Below are positions 14,708 through 22,073 of a stretch of 22,230 nucleotides of DNA, piece after piece. Within the stretch, counting starts at the first letter, position 1. The number at the start of each line of letters is the position of its first letter. Origin of the DNA: Clostridiaceae bacterium (GTDB lineage: Bacteria > Bacillota > Clostridia > Oscillospirales > Acutalibacteraceae); NCBI GenBank assembly GCA_016293225.1, contig JAEDEQ010000026.1, positions 1 through 22,230 of the forward strand, given 5' to 3'. The notes under the pieces are model-generated. The model saw only the letters and a list, made by a program, of their open reading frames with translations. It had not been told where the DNA came from and did no database searches. The position numbers were made by a program, and so were the translations under genes.

Positions 14708-14812
14708 ATGGACAATCTTACCGCAAATCTCACCGGAATTTTTGAGTTCGTTTCAAAAATCCTCGGCTACATTTTTGATTTCTTCAAGTCTCTCAAGAAA
14801 GAAGAAGAATAA
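14708..14812 (+). CDS. 34-residue amphipathic-helix peptide of unknown function
   Basis: A short gene below usual length cut-offs but with every expression signal: consensus promoter at 14640-14668, RBS AAAGGGGGT ending 7-8 bases before the ATG, stop TAA, and a strong terminator 20 bases later. The peptide begins MDNLTANLTG and ends FFKSLKKEEE. Hydrophobic residues fall at 4, 8, 11, 15, 18, 22, 25 and 29, an exact 4-3 heptad, with further aromatics at 12, 14, 21, 23 and 26, so it should form one amphipathic, very hydrophobic helix with a charged tail. No cysteine, no cleavable signal sequence, net charge about -2. Resembles in character phenol-soluble-modulin-like or membrane-associated small proteins, but I recognise no family. 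It is divergent from spoIIE. Confidence 0.8.
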   Translation: MDNLTANLTGIFEFVSKILGYIFDFFKSLKKEEE

Positions 14813-14832
14813 AAACAGTGTCTGAAACCGAC

Positions 14833-14877
14833 AAAGCTGCCGCAACGGAAAAATGCGTTGCGGCAGCTTTGATTTTT
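14833..14877 (+). terminator. Strong terminator between the peptide gene and yhhN
   Basis: A perfect 14-bp stem, AAAGCTGCCGCAAC (14833-14846) with GTTGCGGCAGCTTT (14857-14870), 10-base loop, followed by GATTTTT. It lies between convergent genes; the opposite side has only short T runs, so minus-strand termination of the glg transcript is plausible but less certain. Confidence 0.9.
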
Positions 14878-14901
14878 CATTGATTTTTTCATTAATTTTG
14901 T

Positions 14902-15555
14902 TTACCCAAGCATAAGAATGCCCTGCGTGATGAGGAACTCGGCAATTATGTATGTTAACATAACGGGAAAATGGCCGCGCCACATCGGTTTTTTATAAAA
15001 CTTTGTCAGGAACAAAAGCGAGTCCGAAGCAAAGAACGAGACCGCTCCGATATAGGTCAGCGCAGTTGCCGCGCACGGCCTTGAAACAAGGAGCATGAAC
15101 GCAAAAACGTTCATTGCCGCGTTGCAGAACAGATAGAAAATCATTCCGCCGTAAAGCTTTTTCGGCGTTGTCTCTCTGAGTGCGCGGAAAACAAGGAAAA
15201 TCAGCACGCAGTAAACAAGGAAAGCAAGAACGGTCAGAAGAACATTTACATCTGCAAAATTGACTGCCATAATGTAAACGGCAATAAAGCAGAAATGCGA
15301 AAGCATAAAGCTGATTCCCCCGGCGGCAAACCAGCCGTTTCCGGGCGGAATGAGCAGAACGTCGCCGAGCCAGCTTGTTGCAACGGCGGCAATGAGCACG
15401 CCGTTCCTTTTTTCGGCGGCAAAAAGATAATAGAGCAAAAGAAAAAGCAGAATGAAGCCCTTGGTTGCGGCGCGCAGCTTTTTGTTGCTCACAAAGCTTG
15501 CCGCAAGGTGAACGACGCTGACCGCCGCAAAGAGCAGAAGAAAAAGCGTTTTCAT
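14902..15555 (-). CDS. YhhN family membrane protein (TMEM86/lysoplasmalogenase-like)
   Basis: Integral membrane protein of 217 residues with about eight hydrophobic segments. Family hallmarks seen: SWLGDVLLIPPGN, GGISFMLSHFCFIAVY and GAVSFFASDSLLFLTKF, with the paired Asp residues (SWLGD and ASDS) characteristic of the YhhN/TMEM86 family, whose animal members hydrolyse lysoplasmalogen. Plasmalogens occur in many Clostridia, so the activity is reasonable, but bacterial function is mostly undemonstrated. ATG 15555 is preferred to an in-frame TTG at 15570; neither has a strong RBS. It begins 33 bases after the glgA stop with no terminator between, so it is probably co-transcribed with the glycogen genes, without an obvious functional link. 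Confidence 0.85.
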   Translation of the reverse strand: MKTLFLLLFAAVSVVHLAASFVSNKKLRAATKGFILLFLLLYYLFAAEKRNGVLIAAVATSWLGDVLLIPPGNGWFAAGGISFMLSHFCFIAVYIMAVNFADVNVLLTVLAFLVYCVLIFLVFRALRETTPKKLYGGMIFYLFCNAAMNVFAFMLLVSRPCAATALTYIGAVSFFASDSLLFLTKFYKKPMWRGHFPVMLTYIIAEFLITQGILMLG

Positions 15556-15588
15556 ATTTATCAGTCCCAATTTTTTGTTTTCTCAAAA

Positions 15589-17010
15589 TTAAAGCAGCTG
15601 CTTATACAATTTGATGTATTCGTTCGAGCTTCTGCCCCAGCTGAAGTCGCATTCCATTGCACGCTTAACAAGCTCATTCCAATGCGGCTTGTTATAGTAA
15701 GCCTCAAGTCCCCTGCGTATCGCGCCGAGCATATCGTGCGCATTGTAGGTTTTGAAGGTGAAGCCGTTGCCCTTTCCGTCGCCGCTGTCGGTAACGGAGT
15801 CGCGCAGGCCGCCTGTTTCGCGGACAATGGGAAGCGTTCCGTAGCGCAGCGCAACCATTTGCGAAAGACCGCACGGCTCGCTCTTTGAGGGCATCAGGAA
15901 GAGGTCTGCCGAAGCGTAGATCTTCCGTGCAAGCGAGGGTACAAAGCCGATTCTGACGGCAATTTTGCCCGGATAACGGTTACACAGCTCTCTGAAGTAG
16001 TTTTCATACTGCCAATCTCCCGAGCCGACAACAACAACCTGAACGTCCGTTGTTGAAAGAAACTCGTCAAAAATACCCCTGATAAGATCAAGACCCTTGT
16101 GCGAAACAAGGCGGGAAACGATGCCGATCATCGGAACGTCCGCACGGACGGGCAGACCGAGATTTTCCTGCAAGGCTCTTTTGTTTGCGGCTTTGCCCTT
16201 TTCGGCCGAATCAACATTGTAGTTTTCCGCAATCGCCGCGTCGGTTTCGGGGTCGTAGCTTTCGGTGTCAATTCCGTTGAGGATACCCTGAAGCTTCCAT
16301 TGCCTTGCCTTGAGAATGGTGTCAAGACCGTGACTGTACCACGGGTCAAGAATTTCCTGCGCGTATGACGGAGAAACTGTGGTCACCTTGTCCGCACATT
16401 CAATGGCGCCTTTCATGAAGTTGACGTCGCCGTCATATTCAACAATTTTTGAGTCCTCCGGCTTGAGCCCGATAACGTCGCCGACAAGATCCATGCCGTA
16501 GGTTCCCTGATACTGAATGTTGTGAATGGTAAAAACGGTCTTTATGCCCTGATACCACGGATCCTTGCTGTACATTGTGGTATAGAACACCGGGGTCAGC
16601 GCGCACTGCCAGTCGTTGCAGTGGATAATGTCGGGCTTAAAATCAATGTGCGGCAGAATTTCAAGCACGGCTCTTGAAAAGAACGTGAAGCGTTCCGCGT
16701 CATCATAATGGCCGTAGATACGGTCGCGCTTGAAGTAATACTGATTGTCAATGAAATAATATATCACGCCCTTGTACTTCGCCTGAAAAACGCCGCAGTA
16801 CTGGCGTCTCCACGCAACGGGAACGGAGATGCTTGTGATAAAGGACATTGAGTCCTTCAGCTCCTGACTTATAGTGTCATAAAGCGGCATGACAACGCGG
16901 CAGCCGATGAGCCTTTTCCTCAGTGCCTGCGGAAGCGAGCCGGCAACGTCGCCGAGACCGCCGCTTGCCATAAAGGGCTGCGCTTCCGATGCAACAAATA
17001 AAACTTTCAT
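15589..17010 (-). CDS. glgA: Glycogen synthase (ADP-glucose:alpha-1,4-glucan glucosyltransferase)
   Basis: GT5 glucosyltransferase that extends alpha-1,4-glucan from ADP-glucose; cytoplasmic. 473 residues, normal length. N-terminal MKVLFVASEAQPF and ASGGLGDVAGSLP (nucleotide-sugar loop), IIHCNDWQCALTP and TIHNIQYQG in the catalytic domain, GLDTILKARQWKLQGILNGID, and the C-terminal KSEPCGLSQM of the retaining-transferase E-x7-E region. In E. coli GlgA the first loop is KTGGL; here Ser stands where that Lys would be, a form I recall in other Clostridia. Start 17010 is preferred to 17040 because AAGGAGG lies 7 bases before it. It is separated from glgD by 337 bases containing a heptamer-bounded element, unlike the tight spacing of glgB-C-D. 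Confidence 0.96.
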   Translation of the reverse strand: MKVLFVASEAQPFMASGGLGDVAGSLPQALRKRLIGCRVVMPLYDTISQELKDSMSFITSISVPVAWRRQYCGVFQAKYKGVIYYFIDNQYYFKRDRIYGHYDDAERFTFFSRAVLEILPHIDFKPDIIHCNDWQCALTPVFYTTMYSKDPWYQGIKTVFTIHNIQYQGTYGMDLVGDVIGLKPEDSKIVEYDGDVNFMKGAIECADKVTTVSPSYAQEILDPWYSHGLDTILKARQWKLQGILNGIDTESYDPETDAAIAENYNVDSAEKGKAANKRALQENLGLPVRADVPMIGIVSRLVSHKGLDLIRGIFDEFLSTTDVQVVVVGSGDWQYENYFRELCNRYPGKIAVRIGFVPSLARKIYASADLFLMPSKSEPCGLSQMVALRYGTLPIVRETGGLRDSVTDSGDGKGNGFTFKTYNAHDMLGAIRRGLEAYYNKPHWNELVKRAMECDFSWGRSSNEYIKLYKQLL

Positions 17011-17043
17011 GCTTTTTCCTCCTTGCGGAACAAATTTCATAAA

Positions 17044-17067
17044 AAGAGATAAGCTCGGTTATCTCTT
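17044..17067 (-). other. Hairpin just upstream of glgA
   Basis: AAGAGATAA (17044-17052) pairs perfectly with TTATCTCTT (17059-17067) around a 6-base loop. On the glgA mRNA strand it is followed by a short T run (17041-17045), 30 bases before the start codon. It could be a weak attenuator, or simply part of the adjoining heptamer array, which it overlaps. Confidence 0.4.
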
Positions 17068-17330
17068 ATCTCTTATCTTTTATCCATTATCTATTATCTT
17101 GCATTAAGGTCAGATGCTGTTTGCGGCATTTACGCAAACATTCGGTTCAACATTATCTAAGTATCGACTGAATAATTCGACGGCACAATTCTTGACGGCA
17201 CCTTTTCCGTCATATTACAGAATCCGTCTTGCCCATACAGCTAACCCAAACATAAACAATTATATTTATACAGCTGTAATCGTACGTCAGATAATAGATA
17301 ATACATAATAGATAATAGATAATAGATATT
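17059..17330. mobile_element. MITE-like element bounded by inverted arrays of six heptamers
   Basis: The left arm is six tandem heptamers TTATCTN (17059-17100); the right arm is six heptamers AGATAAT with small variations (17289-17330), the reverse complement of the left. The two 42-bp arms enclose a 188-base core (17101-17288) with no complementarity between its ends. In the core: a perfect 8-bp hairpin TGTTTGCG/CGCAAACA (17118-17140), a 15-bp-period repeat of GACGGCAC (17179 and 17194), and palindrome TACAGCTGTA. No convincing RBS-led gene lies inside. Inserted between glgD and glgA in an otherwise compact operon. No target-site duplication is obvious. Calling it mobile is inference from structure. 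Confidence 0.55.
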
Positions 17331-17347
17331 TTTCTAAACCGTAAAAA

Positions 17348-18460
17348 TCAAACGGTGATGTTCTTTCCGATGTATACGGGATAGCTCTCCGCGCCGGAGA
17401 TTTCACGGTTCGGTCTGATAACAACGTTTTTGTCAAGAATTGCGCAGTTGAGCTTTGCGCCGGAGCTTATATAGCTGTCCTGCATGATGACGGAGTTTTT
17501 AACAACCGCGTCCTCCGCAATGTAAACGCCGCGGAAAAGAATGCAGTTTTCAACCGTTCCCTTAATTACGCAGCCGTCCGCAATGAGGGAGTTTGAAGCC
17601 TTTGAGCAAACGCCGTAAATTGCCGGAACATCGTCGCGCACCTTGGTGTAGATAGGTCTGTCCTTTTTGAACAGCTCTTTCCTTGCGCCGGAAAGCAGGC
17701 GCATGCTGATATCATAGTAGCTGCGCAGCGAGTCTATCATTTCCGCATACTCCTCAACCTTATAGCCCCTGATGTCAAGGCTTTTGGTGTTGCCTGCAAT
17801 AATGTCGTTTTCAAAGCGTGCGTCCGTCAGCGTTGCGGCGCTGTTGACAAGCCTTTCAAGCAACGCGCGGCTCATGATAATAATGTTGAGCGAATAGTTT
17901 TTAGCCTGTGTGCCGAGCTCGCCTGTTCTTGCTTCAACAATCCTGTCCTTTTCAAGGTCAAAGGTCATAATGTTTGCAATGGCAGGCTTCACTCCGCGCT
18001 TATAGGCAATGGTGATGTCCGCGCCGGAGCCTATATGGGTCTCAATGAACTTTTCATAGTCGATATTGCAAACCACGTTGCAGTCGCTGAAAAGGACATA
18101 GTCCTTGCCGCTCTGGGAGATATAATTCATCATACCCCTGAGCGCCTCAAAGCGGTGGCTGTATACGCCGGACGAATCGCCGACATTGAACGGCGGCAGG
18201 AGAGTAAGACCGCCGCGCTTTCTTGAAAGATCCCACGGCTTTCCGGAGCCGAGGTGATCCATGAGCGAGCGGTAATTGCTCTTTGTGCTGACGCCGACCT
18301 TGGTGATGCCGCAGTTAACCATTCCGGAAAGGCAAAAGTCAATGAGGCGGTATCTTCCCGCAAAGGGAACCGAGCCCATTGTGCGGATACCGGTCAGCTC
18401 GCTTATGTATTCGTCATAAACGTTTGAATAAATTATACCGAGAACATTTGAAGCGCGCAT
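17348..18460 (-). CDS. glgD: GlgD subunit of glucose-1-phosphate adenylyltransferase
   Basis: 370-residue non-catalytic or weakly catalytic partner of GlgC in Firmicute ADP-glucose pyrophosphorylase. The N-terminus (ASNVLGIIYSN...LTGIRTMGSVPFAGRYRLIDFCLSG) aligns with GlgC but lacks the glycine-rich nucleotide loop GGxGxRLxxLT, the usual mark of GlgD. FSDCNVVCNIDY replaces the GlgC SGDHIYKMDY motif. The C-terminus is a left-handed beta-helix with hexapeptide-like repeats (GCVIKGTVENCILFRGVYIAEDAVVKNSVI). The ATG shares one base with the glgC stop (TAATG), with AAAGGAGG 7 bases upstream inside glgC, so the two are translationally coupled, as expected for a heterotetramer. Confidence 0.95.
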   Translation of the reverse strand: MRASNVLGIIYSNVYDEYISELTGIRTMGSVPFAGRYRLIDFCLSGMVNCGITKVGVSTKSNYRSLMDHLGSGKPWDLSRKRGGLTLLPPFNVGDSSGVYSHRFEALRGMMNYISQSGKDYVLFSDCNVVCNIDYEKFIETHIGSGADITIAYKRGVKPAIANIMTFDLEKDRIVEARTGELGTQAKNYSLNIIIMSRALLERLVNSAATLTDARFENDIIAGNTKSLDIRGYKVEEYAEMIDSLRSYYDISMRLLSGARKELFKKDRPIYTKVRDDVPAIYGVCSKASNSLIADGCVIKGTVENCILFRGVYIAEDAVVKNSVIMQDSYISSGAKLNCAILDKNVVIRPNREISGAESYPVYIGKNITV

Positions 18461-19677
18461 TACTCTGCCTCCTTTACATCTTCGTCAACCATTGTCTTTG
18501 CGGCAACGGCAGCATTTTTGCCGATGTGAACCTTTTCGCCGACTACGGCAATTCCCCAGTCGTCATAGGCGTTGCTCATTGAGACCGGGTCGTTGCCCAC
18601 ATGGGCGTTTTCGTCAATAACGGCGTTTTCGGCAACTATTGAATATTCAACCAGAGCGCCGGATCTGATAACCGTTCCGGGCATGACGATAGAATAGCGG
18701 ACGGTTGCGCCCTTTTCAACGGTAACGTTTGAAAAGAGGATAGAGTAGTCAACCTCGCCGTCAATTTCGCAGCCCTCGGCAATCATTGAGTTTTCAACCG
18801 CAGCCTTGTCGGAAATAAAGTGCGGCGGGGCGGCGGTGGTTTTTGAGTAAATTTTCCAGCTGTTGTCCGAAAGGTCAAGGTCAACCTTCGGATTAAGCAG
18901 GTCAAGGTTCGCCTCCCAGAGCGAGTCGATGGTGCCGACGTCCTTCCAGTAGCCGTCAAACTGATAGGCAAAAAGTCTTTCGCCGGCGCTGTGCATTGCC
19001 GGAATGACATCATGGCCAAAGTCGTTTCCGGAATCGGGATTGTTTTCATCGTCGATGAGATACTTTCTCAGTACGCTCCAGGTGAAGATGTAAACGCCCA
19101 TTGAAGCCTTGTTGCTTTTCGGGTTTTTCGGCTTTTCCTCAAATTCGCTTATGGAGCCGTCGTCGTTGACGAACATAAGACCGAATCTTGAGGCCTCCTC
19201 CCACGGCACCTCAAGCATTGCAATGGTGCAGGCGGCTTTCTTTTCCTTGTGATAGGCGAGCATTTTTGAATAGTCCATTTTGTAGATATGATCGCCGGAA
19301 AGGACAGCAACATATTCGGGATTATAGCGGTCTATGAAGTTGATGTTCTGATAGATGGCGTTGGCTGTGCCCTTGTACCACTGAGTACCTTTAATCTGCT
19401 GATAGGGTGAAAGAATATGCACGCCGCCGCGGACGCGGTCAAGATCCCACGCCGAGCCGTTGCCGATGTAATCGTTCAGCTCAAGCGGCTGATACTGAGT
19501 CAGAACGCCGACTGTTTCAATCCCCGAGTTGATGCAGTTTGAAAGGGGAAAATCAATAATACGGTACTTTCCGCCGTAGGGTACGGCAGGCTTTGCAATG
19601 TTCTTTGTGAGTATGCCGAGGCGGCTTCCCTGTCCGCCGGCAAGGAGCATTGCAAGGCATTCTGTTTTTTTTGCCAT
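18460..19677 (-). CDS. glgC: Glucose-1-phosphate adenylyltransferase, catalytic subunit
   Basis: Makes ADP-glucose and pyrophosphate from ATP and glucose-1-phosphate, the committed step of glycogen synthesis. 405 residues. Seen: nucleotide loop LAGGQGSRLGILTKNIAKPAVP, YRIIDFPLSNCINSG, WYKGTANAIYQN, LSGDHIYKMDY (catalytic Asp), FEEKPKNP (glucose-1-phosphate binding) and YWKDVGTIDSLWEANL, then a C-terminal beta-helix with repeated AxI/V hexapeptides. RBS GGAGG 6 bases before ATG. It starts 29 bases after the glgB stop and overlaps glgD by one base. Activity is probably modulated by the GlgD partner, as known for Firmicute enzymes. Confidence 0.97.
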   Translation of the reverse strand: MAKKTECLAMLLAGGQGSRLGILTKNIAKPAVPYGGKYRIIDFPLSNCINSGIETVGVLTQYQPLELNDYIGNGSAWDLDRVRGGVHILSPYQQIKGTQWYKGTANAIYQNINFIDRYNPEYVAVLSGDHIYKMDYSKMLAYHKEKKAACTIAMLEVPWEEASRFGLMFVNDDGSISEFEEKPKNPKSNKASMGVYIFTWSVLRKYLIDDENNPDSGNDFGHDVIPAMHSAGERLFAYQFDGYWKDVGTIDSLWEANLDLLNPKVDLDLSDNSWKIYSKTTAAPPHFISDKAAVENSMIAEGCEIDGEVDYSILFSNVTVEKGATVRYSIVMPGTVIRSGALVEYSIVAENAVIDENAHVGNDPVSMSNAYDDWGIAVVGEKVHIGKNAAVAAKTMVDEDVKEAE

Positions 19678-19706
19678 AAAATTCCTCCTTAATATATTTG
19701 TTACTC

Positions 19707-21662
19707 TTAATTTATTAATGGTTTTGGCTTTTTAACGGTGTTTTTCTTTGCGGTCTTTTTTTCGCTCTTGGGTTTTCTGAGGAGATACAGGCACGAAAGC
19801 GGCGGCAGGTCAAGGGTAATGCTGTTTTCAAAGCCGTGCATCGGCTTTTCCTTTGAGGTTGCCCTTGTTTTTGTTCCCCTTCCGCCTCCGGCGAATTTTT
19901 TATCGTCCGAGTTAAGGATAACCTCGTAAATTCCTTCCTTTTCAACTCCGAATGAATATTTGTTTCGCTCAACGTTCGTCAGGTTGCAGACGCAGACGAG
20001 TGCCCCGCCGTTTTTGTCCTTCCTTGTGAAAGCGATAACAGAGTTGTTGCAGTCGTCGCTGACGCACCAGGAAAAGCCCTCCCAGCTGTAGTCAATCTGC
20101 CACAGCTCAGGGTACTTTTTGTAAATTCCGTTGAGCGTTTTAACATAACTTTGAAGCGCGCGGTGCTTTTCATAGTCAAGCAGCAGCCAGTCAAGCTCCC
20201 CGTCAAAGCGCCATTCGGTAAACTGACCGAACTCCTGACCCATGAAGCACAGCTTCTTTCCCGGGTGAGCGGTCATATAGCCGAAGAAAGCGCGCAGGGT
20301 GTCGAACTTTTCGTCATAAGTTCCGCTCATCTTTCCCATAAGCGAGCATTTTCCGTGAACGACCTCATCGTGCGAGACAGGAAGAATGAAGTTTTCCGAA
20401 AAAGCGTAAAAGAACGAGAAAGTGAGCAGGTTGTGGTTATACTTCCTTGAAAGACCGTCAAGGGAAAAATACTTCAGCGTGTCGTTCATCCAGCCCATGT
20501 TCCACTTGAAGTTGAAGCCGAGTCCGCCGACGTCAACGGGCTTGGAAACAAGCGGCCACGCCGTGCTTTCCTCTGCAATCATCAAGGCATAGGGATATTC
20601 GCGGAAGATGGCGGAGTTGAGCGCTTTGAAGAACTCGATTGCCTCAAGGTTTTCGTTTCCGCCGTATTTGTTGGGTACCCACTGGCCGTTTTCGCGACCG
20701 TAATCAAGGTAAAGCATTGAGGAAACGGCGTCAACGCGCAGTCCGTCGATGTGATATTTTTCAAACCAGAACGCCGCGGAGCTTATGAGGAAGGAGACAA
20801 CCTGAGTTTTGCCGTAGTCAAAGACCTTTGTTCCCCAATCCTTATGCTCGCCCTTGCGCGGATCGGCGTATTCATAGCAGGGCGTTCCGTCAAAGAGGGA
20901 AAGACCGTGAAGATCGCGCGGAAAATGCGCCGGCACCCAGTCAAGAATGACGGAAATATTGTTTTGGTGGCAGGTATCAATGAACTGCATCAGCTCGTCC
21001 GGCGTGCCGTAGCGCGAGGTTGCGGAAAAGTAGCCCGTAACCTGATAGCCCCAGGAGCCGTCAAACGGATACTCCGAAAGCGGCATCAGCTCAATGTGGG
21101 TATAGCCCATCTCCTTGACGTACGGAACAAGCTCGCGCGCAAGGTCAAGATATGAAAAGGGGCTGTTGTCCTTATACCGGCGCCATGAGCCTGCGTGAAC
21201 CTCATAGATGTTCATGGGGCTTTCATAGGGATTGGCCTTTGACCGCTTTTTTTGCCAGTCAAGGTCTTTCCATTCGTATGTGTCAAGCTCATAGTATTTT
21301 GAAGCATCGCCGGGGCGCGTTTCGCTGTGGAAAGCATAGGGATCGCACTTTGCGGCCTTGGTTTTTCCGTCCGGATAGGTAACAAGATATTTATAGCTGT
21401 CGAACCGGTCGACCGAGGGAATGACGCACTCCCATGTCTGACCGTCCGAAAGGCGGTACATTTTGTTTTTGTTTTCATCCCAGCCGTTAAAATCGCCGAT
21501 AACACTGAGAGATGACGCATTGGGCGCCCAGACGCGGAAGGTCACGCTGTCTTCCCCCGGGGTCTTGTGCGCGCCGAGGTATTCATAAACACGGCAGCCC
21601 TTTCCCGAATGGAAAAAGTACAGGGCAGTATCATCGCCTTTTCTGAGTTTTCCTGATTCCAT
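19707..21662 (-). CDS. glgB: 1,4-alpha-glucan branching enzyme
   Basis: GH13 branching enzyme that transfers alpha-1,4 chains to alpha-1,6 positions. 651 residues from ATG 21662. N-terminal CBM48 domain around YEYLGAHKTPGEDSVTFRVW...VIGDFNGWDE; then the GH13 barrel with DWVPAHF, GLRVDAVSSMLY (nucleophile Asp), AEEST (acid/base Glu) and LPVSHDEVVHGK (His-Asp). The C-terminal all-beta domain is followed by a 23-residue lysine-rich tail with 10 basic residues (RKPKSEKKTAKK...), not typical of the family. An in-frame TTG at 21728 would add 22 basic residues, but no RBS precedes it, and GAAAGG lies 10 bases before 21662. First gene of the glg operon, behind a long structured leader. Confidence 0.95.
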   Translation of the reverse strand: MESGKLRKGDDTALYFFHSGKGCRVYEYLGAHKTPGEDSVTFRVWAPNASSLSVIGDFNGWDENKNKMYRLSDGQTWECVIPSVDRFDSYKYLVTYPDGKTKAAKCDPYAFHSETRPGDASKYYELDTYEWKDLDWQKKRSKANPYESPMNIYEVHAGSWRRYKDNSPFSYLDLARELVPYVKEMGYTHIELMPLSEYPFDGSWGYQVTGYFSATSRYGTPDELMQFIDTCHQNNISVILDWVPAHFPRDLHGLSLFDGTPCYEYADPRKGEHKDWGTKVFDYGKTQVVSFLISSAAFWFEKYHIDGLRVDAVSSMLYLDYGRENGQWVPNKYGGNENLEAIEFFKALNSAIFREYPYALMIAEESTAWPLVSKPVDVGGLGFNFKWNMGWMNDTLKYFSLDGLSRKYNHNLLTFSFFYAFSENFILPVSHDEVVHGKCSLMGKMSGTYDEKFDTLRAFFGYMTAHPGKKLCFMGQEFGQFTEWRFDGELDWLLLDYEKHRALQSYVKTLNGIYKKYPELWQIDYSWEGFSWCVSDDCNNSVIAFTRKDKNGGALVCVCNLTNVERNKYSFGVEKEGIYEVILNSDDKKFAGGGRGTKTRATSKEKPMHGFENSITLDLPPLSCLYLLRKPKSEKKTAKKNTVKKPKPLIN

Positions 21663-21880
21663 ATTACCATAACCTTTCCCGAACAGAACCCGCTTGTTTT
21701 TTTTGAGCCTTTTGCGGGTTATGCTCAAAAGTAACGGTCACTGCCGGTTGTCGCGGCGGACAAGGCGTGACGGGGGAACCGTACGCTTCAAAAGCTGCGC
21801 CCGGCAAAGCGGAAAAACCTCATCCGGCGAGGGCTGTTTTCCTTGCGCCGCAGCAATCTTTTGATATGGTTACCCTATTA
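21663..21880 (-). promoter_or_regulatory. Long structured 5' leader of the glg operon
   Basis: About 217 bases separate the predicted start point (~21879) from glgB. On the mRNA strand 21771-21737 folds as a 13-bp interrupted stem (GTCAC, GCC, TTGTC pairing with GACAA, GGC, GTGAC; 6-base loop), and AACCCGC/GCGGGTT (21720-21714 with 21693-21687) closes a 20-base loop right before the RBS. No riboswitch class I know is recognisable. Confidence 0.4.
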
Positions 21881-21885
21881 TGATA

Positions 21886-21914
21886 ATAATATCATTCTAC
21901 AGATAAAAAGACAA
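21886..21914 (-). promoter_or_regulatory. Promoter of the glg operon
   Basis: Minus strand: -35 TTGTCT (21909-21914), 17-base spacer, -10 TATTAT (21886-21891). It is the only clear promoter upstream of glgB. Between 21915 and 22073 I see no gene with a plausible RBS. Confidence 0.65.
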
Positions 21915-22073
21915 GAGGTTTTTGTTATTTTGTTAGAAAGTCTCAAAAATTTTTTAACAAAAATTGTGCATTTTGTCAAAAAATACAGTTACACAGGCCA
22001 AACACGGCAGCACAGGCGGAAAAAAGCGCTTGTTTTGCACCCGTCCGATGTGTTTTTGGGTTGCTTTTTCAGA

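Noticed and set aside
15589..17010. Ser in place of the Lys of the GlgA KTGGL loop as a sign of inactivation
   Set aside because: All other catalytic motifs are intact and I recall this variant in other clostridial GlgA proteins, so it is more likely a lineage form.
17114..17308. 64-codon plus-strand ORF through the core of the heptamer-armed element
   Set aside because: Only a weak AAGG precedes the ATG, it ends in the heptamer array, codon use is unlike its neighbours, and other frames over the same bases are also open.
17059..17330. Heptamer arrays read as Fur-type boxes (GATAAT-like) or as a CRISPR array
   Set aside because: The units are 7 bases in tandem without spacers, arranged as inverted arms around a core and next to glycogen genes; this fits repeat arms of an element better than iron control or CRISPR.
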